Source: Scytalidium lignicola
Lineage: Eukaryota > Ascomycota > Leotiomycetes
Assembly: GCA_002812745.2 (NCBI GenBank)
Contig: NCSJ02000524.1
Span: 1 to 20,255 of the forward strand
DNA length: 20,255 nucleotides
Reading direction: 5' to 3'
Shown: positions 1 to 9,300 of the stretch, piece by piece
How positions within the stretch are numbered: position 1 is the stretch's first letter
Layout of the letters: every line of letters starts with the position of its first letter
Notes under the pieces: model-generated
What the model saw: the letters and a program-made list of their open reading frames with translations, nothing else
Databases searched by the model: none
Told to the model about the DNA's origin: nothing
Program-made: the position numbers and the translations under genes

Positions 1-125
1 ATTCTTATGAATTGTCTAATTCTGAAAATCCTTTTTATTTAACCTAAACATACTAAATCTTCTTATACTAATATTTATAGTTTAAGATTTTCTTAATTAC
101 TTATTCTTTATTAAGTTATAACTTG
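1..125 (-). pseudogene. Chromodomain end of chromovirus A integrase
   Basis: The minus-strand translation contains YVxVKxKGFSELDNSxE, where x marks stops at expected Trp or Gln codons. This matches the chromodomain core (YLVKWKGY followed by a WE pair) carried at the C-terminus of chromoviral integrases. In this family the domain is thought to direct integration to heterochromatin carrying histone methyl marks. The two Trp codons of the aromatic cage have become TAA. The domain is cut by the window edge, so its end and the 3' LTR are not seen. Confidence 0.8.
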
Positions 126-1449
126 ACTTTTATACTTAATGTTAATAGTATATTCTTAAGTGTTAATTTTAATAATATTATATAAAATACAAGATGTATT
201 TTTATAACTTTTGATAGTTTTAATTTAATTGTTATTAGTTTATAAACTTTCTTAACCTTGAATAATCTTAACTTTACAAGTCAAGTTTGTTGTTTAGTCT
301 TTTTGTTTGTAGATTTTTTTTGTTAAAGGTAAACTTTATCCTCCNTTTTTATACATAAGTTCTATATTATGTTTCTTGTTATAATATACTTTTATTTTTT
401 TCNTTTTACAAACTGTATTACNTTTTATTACTTTAGTATATGTCTTATATAGTCTTTTCACTACTTTATCTGCTAAATTAGATGAAGATTATAATTCAAC
501 TCTTATCCAAAACCTATTTAATTCTCTTTTATGATTTGTATAGAATAGAATAAATCTTGTTACTTTGTACTTTGAATTGTTATAAGCTAATTATATTAAT
601 AACAATAGTCCTTACTAGTTATCTTGTTTATAGTTTACATAACATTATAAATATATTTCTAATGTTTAGTTCAATCTTTTAATTTGACTATTAATTTGTA
701 AGTAAAATGCTATTAACATCTTCTTATCAACATTTATATACCTACTTAATGTTTCTTAAAACTTCAAGGTAAAGCATATGTTCTGATCAGATATAATATT
801 CTTTAATACCTTAAATAGTATTATTACATGTTAAAAAAATACCTTTATAACTTCTTTTATATTTTACATTTCATCTTATAATATAAAGATTGTATATTTC
901 ATAAACAAGTTTATTATTACTAAGATGTTATTATAATCCTTTTTTGTTATAAAATCTTTAGACCTTAGTAATTTAGTAATGAAGTTCTATATTATAGTTT
1001 GTTATAATCAGATTAGTATTTTAGTAGGTTAAAGTGTTCTGTAAAGCTTTTACCTTGAGTTCTTCACCTTCTTGTAAATATTATATTCCTTGATAACTTC
1101 CTTTATCATTTACCTTATTTAATATAAGTAATAATCCTTCTAGATTTTATAATAAGTTTATTTAGCTTTAAAATGCTTATTCTGTAATAATGTATATTAT
1201 TCTCTTAAAAATTCTTTTAACAATTTCTCAAGAATGTATAACTTCTTGTCCTTATATTATAATTCATTAATTTGTTCTTATTAATCTTCTTTTAACTTAT
1301 ATTTAATGTCTTTTAGGTTTTCTCTGGATAATTCATTCTGAATCTTATTAATCTAATCCTTATCAACTATTGTTGATATAAACATTAATTATCCTTAGTT
1401 ATAAGTAATTCCTTCTTTATTGTCTATTAAGATTACTTGTTATAAGCTT

Positions 1450-1535
1450 AACTTCTCTTTGTCCATATACTTTAGTTTTTGACTAAGAGTATCTGCTTAT
1501 CTGTTGTTAATTCCTTTAATATACTAAATCTTAAA
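1450..1535 (-). pseudogene. RNase H C-terminal motif of chromovirus A
   Basis: Minus-strand reading gives YIKGxNNRxADTLSQK, the decayed form of the KGxxNxxADALSR signature that closes the RNase H domain of gypsy polyproteins. It fixes the frame and domain order of copy A: RT lies to the right and integrase to the left. Confidence 0.8.
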
Positions 1536-2232
1536 ATTGTATTTTAACAAGGNTTTTTACTTATTTAACTTGTTTTGTGTTTAACTCTTTAAATGTTATA
1601 AAGTACTTTAAGTTTATATAATCTATTAGTATCTTTATTTGTTCTCTTGCCCTTGTTATGTATATCCTTTATTTTCTTAGTATATTTATTATTATCAACA
1701 ATTCCTTATTATAAATAGAATAGTTTTACTTAGCTAAGTTGAACTTTCTTGAATAAAAGACAAGTAGTTTCTAACTCTTTTATTTGTCTTACTAACTTAG
1801 AATTGTACTTAGAGTATAATCTGATGTATTTGTTTTAACTTGAACAAGTCTTTTTAAGTTGAAGATTTTAAGACTTTAATCTTCCTTAAAAAACTTCTTT
1901 AACTATATCAAATGCNTTTTTACTATTCTTTCCCTCATTTGTATAATATATCCTTTTTAGTTAATTTAGTCAATGATAATACTATTCTTAAATAATTTCT
2001 TATGAATTTTTAATAATAGTTTATAAAGCTTAAAAAGCTTTATAATTCTTTAACTATTTTAAGTTTTACTTATTCCTTAATAACTTTGATCTTTTCCTTA
2101 GTTGTTTTAACCTCATTATATATTATAATATGTCTTAAAAATTATACTTCTATCTTATAGAATTTGTATTTCCTTAGCTTATATCAAAAGCTTACTTTTT
2201 ATAATACTTTAAAAATAATTTTCATATAAATT

Positions 2233-2424
2233 CTATGTTCTTTTAGTNTCTTTAAGAATATCANGATATTGTNTANATATANTATTATAAACNTTTTCCA
2301 AGTATTNNTTAATAACTTTATNCATAATCCTTTGNATTATAANNAGTNTNTTTNTTAATNTAAACAANATAANTAATAACTTATATAACTTATATTTANT
2401 CTTGATAANAACCTTTTTATTCAT
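2233..2424 (-). pseudogene. RT core fragment of chromovirus A, inside the N-rich patch
   Basis: An open stretch on the minus strand reads QRIMxKVI then YLE and a few residues later QYxDILK. This corresponds to the fungal gypsy RT segment that runs from the QRxMNxxL helix to the YLDDILIxSK catalytic turn. Many bases are N, so neither the catalytic Asp pair nor the frame can be judged. It sits where RT should be, between RNase H (left) and protease (right). It is part of the polyprotein relic, not a separate gene. Confidence 0.6.
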
Positions 2425-2939
2425 CTTCCTTCTTTNTNTTNTGATAAGNTTNAATNCTNATTATAAATNTAATTTNNTNAAGAANTTAATANCNNTAAGC
2501 TTATCTTTAGTAATNTNTATTAATAACAATNNATATTAGTCNTTGATTATTCCTTTGTTTAAACNTTTNTANTCNTTATAAGGCTTGCTNTTTANGTTAT
2601 CTANCTTTNTTTANAAATAATAATAATANTCTTNTTNAAANAGTTCNACTTNTAGTATAATCNTNTCTTAACTATTNTGTTTANCTATTCTTTTGTTACT
2701 TTATTCTNTACTGTTNTNNTTANGTATANTAGCCTAAATAATANCTGAAATCNTTNCTTNAGGTTGATNTTATNATCTTANNACTANTNTTTTGANAATG
2801 TTAAGTNTTNTAGTNTTTNTTTAAACAANTTNATCTATTCTTTGTATTCTTNANGAATATNNTNAANACCTTNNTCTTAGCTTNANTAATCTNAAATNNA
2901 ANTAATTNNNATNTCCTTAATCATAGGCTAACTAGATTN
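2247..2939. other. Patch of densely scattered single Ns
   Basis: Dozens of isolated Ns are scattered one or two at a time across about 690 bases, unlike a scaffold gap, which would be one run. This looks like a consensus built from several divergent RIP-mutated repeat copies. It covers the RT portion of chromovirus A. Confidence 0.85.
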
Positions 2940-3063
2940 AATTATATGAATAGCTTGAGATTCTTTATCCTTTGTTNCTTTTTGTTAATACCTCTTATAG
3001 TAAATTCTATAAAAACTTCATAATCTCCTTTTATTAGTCAATCCTTAGATTATTTTCTTACAT

Positions 3064-3351
3064 TTAAAGTATCTTTAAGATTATCTTAAAGTTCTTAATA
3101 TAAGTTATATTAAATATTATTTTCTCTTGATAATTAACCTTAACCTTCATAGTTATTAACTTAGTTTTTACTTTAATACTTCTTGTTATAAAAGAATCAT
3201 TTACAAGTTTAATCAGATACTTATAATCTTTGACTTGAGTATTTATATTTAATTTCATTATTATATTTAGCATTATGAAATTTCTTATAACTTTAAAATT
3301 TATTAATGTTTTAACCTTTTGTTTAACTATTTTGACTTTTAAAAATAACAT
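3064..3351 (-). pseudogene. Aspartic protease domain fragment of chromovirus A
   Basis: A 95-residue open stretch on the minus strand contains LINFKVIRNFI near residues 16-26, a decayed form of the retroviral-type protease signature ALIDSGATxNFI. It then has KLVN and, at the end, FKIILKIL, which corresponds to the YDxILGMPWL motif closing this domain in gypsy elements. Asp has become Asn and the following Ser-Gly-Ala are altered, so catalysis is lost. The whole protease domain is visible without an internal stop, which is chance survival; the Met at 3351 is not a real start. Confidence 0.75.
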
Positions 3352-3598
3352 GTTTTTACTAAGAGTTTTAAGTTTTAATTCTTTGGTTATCTTCTCTTTT
3401 ACATTATTAGTAGTCTATCCTTGGCTATTTGCTGAGTTTGATAATTATAATTGACTTCTTCGTTATTCTTTTTCTACTTCATTTTCTGTAATTCTTAAGG
3501 TTAATTCTTAAATTTCTTTAACATTTAAAATTATTACTTTCACCTTAAGATCTAGAAACTCATCTAGTTCCTCTTATGCTCTTGCTTAGCAGTTTGTA

Positions 3599-3969
3599 GA
3601 CTGGCCGAACGGTCTGGACCGTAGACCGTTACGCTAACCTATTTAGGACTACTTTCTTTAATAATTATTATTATTAAATAAAATTTTTAAATTTTAAAGT
3701 TTTAATGTTTTTAAATATAATTCTTTAAAAAAAATTCTAAAAATAGTAATTAAATAATATACTTACAAGGATTAATAATTTTTAAAAAAATTATTAATCC
3801 TTGTAAGTATATTATTTAATTACTATTTTTAGAATTTTTTTAAAGAATTATATTTAAAAACATTAAAACTTTAAAATTTAAATTTTTTATTTAATAATAA
3901 TAATTATTAAAGAAAGTAGTCCTAAATAGGTTAGCGTAACGGTCCACGGTCCGGTCTGGGTAGCCAGTC
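3599..3969. mobile_element. 371-bp palindromic foldback/MITE-like element with TA duplication
   Basis: The left half (from GACTGGCCGAAC) and the reverse complement of the right half (from GACTGGCTACCC) are almost identical over about 180 bp each. The centre is near 3785 and there is almost no unpaired loop. Differences are limited to a few bases in the outer 35 bp and small length changes in A/T runs. The outer 50 bp are GC-richer; the rest is very AT-rich. It is flanked by TA on both sides (3597-3598 and 3970-3971), the target duplication of Tc1/mariner-type elements. It carries no ORF. It could extrude as a cruciform, and its transcript would be a long hairpin RNA. Confidence 0.85.
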
Positions 3970-3971
3970 TA

Positions 3972-4066
3972 ATTATAAGTACTAATCTTACATTGTAAGT
4001 TAATATAATTACTTGTAACTTTACAAGTATTGTATAAAGTAATACTTAAAATGTAATATACCTTGT
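3972..4066. other. AT-rich spacer between palindrome and chromovirus B
   Basis: No gene or domain is recognised. It contains short imperfect inverted repeats such as CTTACATTGTAAG and a CTTGTAA/TTACAAG pair. It may be the remaining tip of chromovirus A or older host sequence. Confidence 0.4.
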
Positions 4067-4422
4067 TGTTACAAAACTATGCCATCCAAGTTACTGGATA
4101 GCTAGGGTAAGGTAGATGTTCAAGGACAGTGGAAACATATGACACACAAGCTGGTGATTAAGTCAAGGGTAAGATCTAGTAATGTATTTTAGGTTAAACA
4201 CAAGGAGTCTACTCTTATGTTCTTACAACATGCTTATATAAATAATGAAATCCAACTGGACCTCTTGGACCTTCTAGGTCTTACAAGTCCATGGACCCCT
4301 TAGACCCCCTAAGTCCCTCAAGTCTAATTATGTCATGTGATCATTAGGTTCTTTATATATACTTTGCTGTGTATTAAGCCTTAGGCTTACACTAATCAAC
4401 TTGTTAGGTTAAACTTGTAACA
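4067..4422 (-). repeat. 3' LTR of chromovirus B (356 bp)
   Basis: It begins TGTTAC and ends GTAACA on the plus strand, giving the TG...CA and inverted-end structure of an LTR. It aligns along its length with 17066-17419, mostly with C/T and G/A differences, and with 19619-19975 in inverted orientation. It is more AT-rich than the 5' LTR copy. A GGACC/GGTCC-rich block lies at about 4255-4325. Confidence 0.9.
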
Positions 4423-4435
4423 TTATCCTCTTTTT
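4423..4435 (-). promoter_or_regulatory. Polypurine tract of chromovirus B
   Basis: On the minus strand AAAAAGAGGATAA lies directly against the LTR start. This is the usual place and composition for the RNase H-resistant primer of plus-strand DNA synthesis. It shows that 4067-4422 is the 3' LTR of a minus-strand element. Confidence 0.7.
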
Positions 4436-4625
4436 GTACTAATGTTATCTTAATGCTTAATTGTTATCATAAACAATCTTATTGTTCGTTAATCCATTCT
4501 TCCTTTCCAATATACTACCAAAATGCTTGTTTCCTGACGATATTATTCTAGAAGAAAAAGGAAGATCATAAAAATACTAAAAAGCATTAGACTTAGGAGA
4601 TTATATAGCCAAGTATAATACCAAG

Positions 4626-5117
4626 ATGTCTTCTTACGATTTTTACGCTTGAAATGGTTTGACTTACTTGATAGTTTCTGAATTTAACTATTATAATGAG
4701 TGTACTTGACAGAAGTATAAGTACAAGAGTAAAGGTATTCTTATAACTTCTTAGGAAACCCTTAACAAGGAGGAGACTTGTCTTAAGGCTAAGGAGGAAA
4801 AGGCTGCTTAGGCTATGGCTAAGAACATAGCTTGTCTTGCTTGCCTTTGCAAACAGAAGAAGTTCCTTTGTAAATATGCTAGCAAAATGATTTACTATGG
4901 ACTTTCTTCTTTGGATAAGTTAGAAACCACAGAAGAGAAAGAGAAGCAAGAGAAATAGAATTCCTTATAACCTCTAGAGTTGTATTCTGCTGATTCAAGT
5001 GTAGCTTCTTTTTTTGCTGTTGACTTTTTCTTTTCTAACTTTATGATTTTATCTCCTGGAAATCCATTTTAGGATAAGCTTAGTAATATATCTTTAATAA
5101 CTTCTCATAGCTTATGA
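4626..5117 (+). pseudogene. Decayed antisense ORF in the 3' region of chromovirus B
   Basis: One plus-strand frame from ATG 4626 to TGA 5115-5117 can be followed for about 163 codons, broken only at codons of the RIP type (TGA and TAG where CGA, CAG, CAA or TGG are expected). The first part reads MSSYDFYA, then LTYLIVSEFNYYNECT; the middle is a Lys/Glu/Ala-rich helix ending KQKKFLCKYASKMIYYGLSSLDKLE in shorter pieces; the end is Ser/Phe-rich with LSPGNPF. From memory this resembles short fungal proteins with a Cys-x-x-Cys-type segment followed by a coiled coil ('LRKQKRFLR...MLRRGLxSLDELE'), usually annotated hypothetical and often transposon-linked. It lies between the chromodomain and 3' LTR of a minus-strand element and overlaps the pol 3' end antisense. 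The function is unknown. Confidence 0.6.
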
Positions 5118-5721
5118 GATTAGAAGTAAGTTCTTATTTATTCTTATTCTTTAGATATTTTATTTATTTAACTAAGTATTGTAATTTTCTATAATATATC
5201 TTATAACTAATGATTTTCTTAACTTCATATTCTCTTTTCAGGTCAACTTCTTCTAGCATTAGTATTTAAGTGTTTTCAAGTGTTAGTTTAAGAAGTAAAA
5301 CATAGAAAACAAGATGTATTTTAACTGTTGTTAGTAATTTTAATTTATATATTAAAAGTTTATAAACTTCTTTGATTTTATATAATCTTATCTTTACTTA
5401 GTTTAGTTTATTATTTAGTCTTATTGTTTTAATGTTTTTTCTAAGAAGATAAACTTTATCCTCTTTTTTATATATTAGTTTCATTAAGCATTTACAATTA
5501 TAATACTTTTTTTATTCTTTCTTTAGTNTATTAAAGTNAGTTCTTGATCTTTTNCTTGTATTTTTTTCTATTTGTTTTGTATAAATCTTTACTGATTTNA
5601 CTTATAGATTTTAATTCTAGTCTAGTATAAAACTCTTCTGATTCTTATTTGTAATTTATATAGAATAAAATGATTTTAGTTAATTTATATAGTATATTAT
5701 TATATAACATTTCTGCTATTA
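5040..5721 (-). pseudogene. Integrase C-terminus and chromodomain of chromovirus B
   Basis: The minus-strand translation near 5060-5225 reads EVKKIISYKIYYRKLQYLVK, then after a TAA (a former Trp codon) continues to ELTSNLISYEKLL and DFQEIKS before a stop near 5043. This is a full chromodomain: strand, YLVKW core, WE(L) and the terminal helix. Sequence at 5240-5720 aligns with 120-650 of chromovirus A. The upstream part of the integrase is on the far side of the copia insertion (from 11911). The Trp codons of the aromatic cage have become TAA, so the domain is inactive. Confidence 0.8.
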
Positions 5722-5726
5722 ATAAG
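5722..5726. repeat. Left target-site duplication of the copia element
   Basis: ATAAG directly precedes the left LTR and GTAAG (11906-11910) directly follows the right LTR. The pair differs by one transition, fitting a 5-bp duplication that was later mutated. Confidence 0.75.
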
Positions 5727-5920
5727 TGTTGGTAGAATAGTAATTATGTACACGTAATATTCACGTGCCTTTATAAGCTAGTCCCAATTAGGTAGTGGGA
5801 ACAAGTGAAGCTCCTACAGCTTTGCTCTCCTACCTTTAATCATGGAAGAACCATGGAATAGCATAACAAGTATATTATGTATAATTGTATACTGTACTTC
5901 ATGTTACAAGTGAACTGACA
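5727..5920 (+). repeat. 5' LTR of copia element (194 bp)
   Basis: It begins TGTTGGTAG and ends GAACTGACA. It aligns without gaps to 11712-11905; I count about 35 differences by eye and all are transitions. A TTATAAG box near 5771-5777 could be the promoter element. A GTGAAGCT/AGCTTTGC hairpin lies at 5805-5825. Confidence 0.93.
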
Positions 5921-6328
5921 TTGATCAGTTTGTATATATAGATCAGGAGATTATCGTTTAATCGGTGGGACATTCGGTGGTCCCCTTTTAAAGCTGAATC
6001 TTAAGAGATTATGACCTGTTCAGTAGGATATTCGGTGGTCCCCTTATAAAGTTGTAATTTACCCCAGTTGAAGGGGGAAACAGTTATTCAACAACTATAG
6101 CTTGATCAGTGGGACGTTTGGCGGTCCCTTTTTATAGTTGTTGTTGTTAAACCTGTTTTTGCCAAAAACAACATATTCAGTTGGACGTCAGGCAGTCTAC
6201 TTATAGAGTTGTGTGGTCAAACAATTAATTAATTCTATTCGAAAAACTATTCTTCTACCTTTTATTTTCATTAATTTCTATTCAAAAACTACTATTTTCT
6301 TTATATCTTTCATTTTGGACTGGAAACA
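5921..6328 (+). other. Copia leader made of consecutive hairpins
   Basis: This 408-nt untranslated leader holds four copies of a hairpin core, roughly GGGACATTCGGTGGTCCC, at 5967-5984, 6025-6042, 6111-6128 and 6182-6199. The flanking stems differ from copy to copy but still pair; the best is CAACAACTATA (6089-6099) with TATAGTTGTTG (6133-6143). Two more hairpins lie between them: CCCC/GGGG at 6062-6076 and TGTTTTT/AAAAACA at 6154-6170. Roles such as packaging, dimerisation or internal ribosome entry are possible but not shown. A tRNA primer site right after the LTR is not obvious. The remaining part (about 6213-6328) is pyrimidine-rich and unstructured. Confidence 0.7.
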
Positions 6329-9300
6329 ATGCGTCAAGCCACCAAAACCATGATCTTTCACCTTACTTTTACTTTCATTATGGAATTACAAGCCTTCATA
6401 GGTATACAGGAGAACTCTGGGAGCTCATGGAACTTTACGTTCAGGAAGACTAAAAAGCCATTATACCTTTGAAAAACTTTTGTCCAAGCCTCTGTGACCA
6501 TGGAGTTTATTACTTGTAAATAAATACTCTTTGTACTTATGTGTAACCAGCTTTGTTTTACAGTTAATCAAGTACCTTGTGCTAGTACCAGTAGACTATA
6601 CATATACAGTTCAGAAACAACGGGAAATATGGTGGAAATAGGAGATACAGCAGGGAATACAGGGGAAAACAGACTGGAAACCGTTGTAAGGGTGATGGAG
6701 AGTACTGTAAGAGTGAATTAGGAGGCATGAATCGAGAAATGGAAATGGGGAATAATGACTAGACTTATGAAGAACAACCAGCTTGAATTCTTGGAAACCA
6801 AGGTCTACGAATACTGTCTTGACAAGAGAAGTGACGTAGACCTTTAGGACTTGTTCTAAGACGATTTCAAGGACTTTACTATCGACCACTTCAGAATAAT
6901 TCCTCAAAAAGAGCTATAAGACTTATGTAACTGCTTTTACTGTGGCGGTGTGTAGGTGATGTATAACAACAGGAATATTACAATTGCCTAAACTCTTGTG
7001 AATGTATTACAAGAGGAAGAATAATATATATAAGACAAGGAAGACTTTAGAGATGCCCTCCATAACCTCCAAAAGGGACTTATTACCTTTATGGTCATTA
7101 TACTCCTTAAAACCATTCAACTTACAAACCTTCAAATCAGCTTTAAAGTTCTTAGTTCTATGTTCGCAAGCTAGGAATCAAGTGCCTTTATAACCTCTCA
7201 GAGTGAATAACAGTTTTATGGACTATAACAAAACTATGGCCTTAACTGTGAGCTTAGCCTATCATTATTATCTTCAACTTGACTTGTGTACATAAAACAG
7301 GTCTTTGATATCGTTAAAATGTACATAGAAGATCAGAAGTATAACAGAGTGACCAATAGCTTTAAATACAAGTTGATAATCTTTAAGAGTTACTGTGAAC
7401 AAGTAGAATTGTTAGAGGAATTCTATATTAAAGCGTTTTTTNACCATGTTAATAAGGCTAGTAAAAGGCTATTTTATTACTAACAACCTTGCTAAATGCA
7501 TATTCGAAGAAGTATATACCTACTTATGTAACTTTTACAAAGGACTTACATATCATCGTCAAATCTATATTGAATGGGAAAGCACAACGTTAGCTTTAGT
7601 TACAATCAGAAACTTTGGGAAAATAATACTTGAAAATGTGTAATTGCTTATTAGCAAGCTTTAAGAACTTTAATACAGCCTTTAGCCAGCTTACAGGACA
7701 ATTAATATTCTCTACAAGAAGTTGATTATTGCTTGCCAAGGATCTCCAGCATGTAAATATGCTATTTCAGACCTACCAGGAGACTTAAGGTAATTTATTA
7801 ACAAACTCTACTTGTCTATCATGTCGTATGAAAAGGAAAAGGAACAAGAACATTATAGTAAAACCTACTTTACAAACTGTTGTTACTATACTAATTGCAG
7901 AGCAAGTTAATAATACTACTTGTAAGGCTTTAGACATATTACTTTACATCCTCAGACATGGGGAAGGTGTTTTATATGCAAAAGGGAAGGTTGTTGATCA
8001 TGGAAATACTTACAAAAGGAGTAAGATGTTGAAAAAGCACGTTTTAAAGTTAAATACACAAACTGATTTAACTTTACTGTCTATGACTCTGAACAATGCT
8101 TTGAAAAGTGATTTTAGCAATATGTTACTAATTGTGAAAGCAATGATTCTAAGGAGGAATTAGACCTTACTTTTAAAATCCTTTTCGTTAACAACGCTGA
8201 CGATAACTTCAATTCAGAACTTGAAGAACTTGAACAAGGTGATTTTGCATTCTTTACTTCATGTAAAAGTATTCTAGTGGATTTAGCTACTTTGATTGTT
8301 ATAGAACTAGCCAATAATGCTTTTTTATACTAATTAACAGCTAAGATGTTAATGACTAAAACCTACTCTTAAGATATTGACTTAAAAGCCTTTACAATAA
8401 CCATAATAGAAGTGTTTAGTGTAATAAGCCTAGCAAGGTACAATTTAAGGCAATTTCATAGAATCATGATTAATACAAGAGTTATAATAAACTCTACAAC
8501 TAGTTATGGCTAATTTGAAGTTTTATAGCGAACAGACTGATTTATAGTACTTGATACAACTATCAAAGGTATGGTAAAAGTACAATTTGGAATTAAGAGT
8601 ACAATTTTGATAGGCTTTATATTAGTGAATACATCAATTAGGCAAATTGAATTCCATGTAATTATGTCGACTACACCCTTCTTACTATGCTTAACGGATA
8701 TAGATCGATTAAGCGTATATTTCAACAACTTTACAAACTAATTAATTATTTTATAAGGAAATGTACTGGTTATATGATGATTTGGCTACAGCTTTCTCCT
8801 TTAGGACATCTTCTTACAAGCTCTTGTCTTTGATTCACTGAAGGAAGACCTTTGTTTCTTGACCAACATGGAATTACAATATTTATACTAACGTTTTAGC
8901 TATCTGTCAGTAACTAGATTACAATGTATATTAGACTGCACAAGCTATGATATCAACAAAAACATGTTAGAATACCTTACCAAGTTTTGTACTTATTACT
9001 AATGTTATGGAAAGTTGCCAGGAAGATTCAGATTCAACTTACAGGATGATGTTACTTTCAATTACTTCATTATCGTCGATGTCTTTTACATTGACAACAA
9101 ACCAGTACTTTATATCGTCGACAAGGGAATATATTACTAGGCTGGTAGATGGCTCCAAAATATCAACGCAAAGTATACCTAGGATGCTTTATAGGCTTGT
9201 TGGATTGATATTTACTTAGGACCTTTAGACTAGATTATAACTGACGCTGGAAAGAACTTCGTTAGTAAGGAGTTTTAACAAAGTGTTATAACTATAAGAA

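Larger units (their letters stand above)
1..3597 (-). mobile_element. Ty3/gypsy chromovirus relic, copy A (RIP-decayed, truncated both sides)
   Basis: Read on the minus strand, domains appear in gypsy order from right to left: protease near 3300, RT near 2300, RNase H ending near 1480, integrase below that, and a chromodomain at the left edge. The base composition is extremely AT-rich and the frame is full of stops at former Trp, Gln and Arg codons, which is what RIP produces. It belongs to a different family from copy B: the protease and chromodomain residues differ clearly, although 120-650 still aligns with 5240-5720. The 3' end lies outside the window. The gag half is missing or unrecognisable: 3370-3597 has a Glu-rich stretch in one minus frame (about 3510-3585) but nothing I can name. 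Confidence 0.85.

Noticed and set aside
3599..3660. GC-rich end of the palindrome considered as a tRNA gene
   Set aside because: No acceptor stem, anticodon arm or T-loop could be fitted; the pairing partner is the other arm 300 bp away.
3972..4066. Small inverted repeats in the spacer considered as a regulatory site
   Set aside because: In such AT-rich sequence short inverted repeats of this quality are expected by chance.
5967..6199. Regularly spaced GGGAC...GTCCC units considered as a CRISPR array
   Set aside because: Only four diverged units, with irregular spacing, inside a retrotransposon leader of a eukaryotic genome.
6611..6907. 98-codon open frame on the minus strand
   Set aside because: Antisense to the copia gag region, with no motif; no sign of being a separate gene.
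7828..8163. 111-codon open frame on the plus strand inside the copia element
   Set aside because: It is out of frame with the copia polyprotein, whose motifs (CFICKREGC at 7968) run through the same bases in another frame; the open frame is a by-product.
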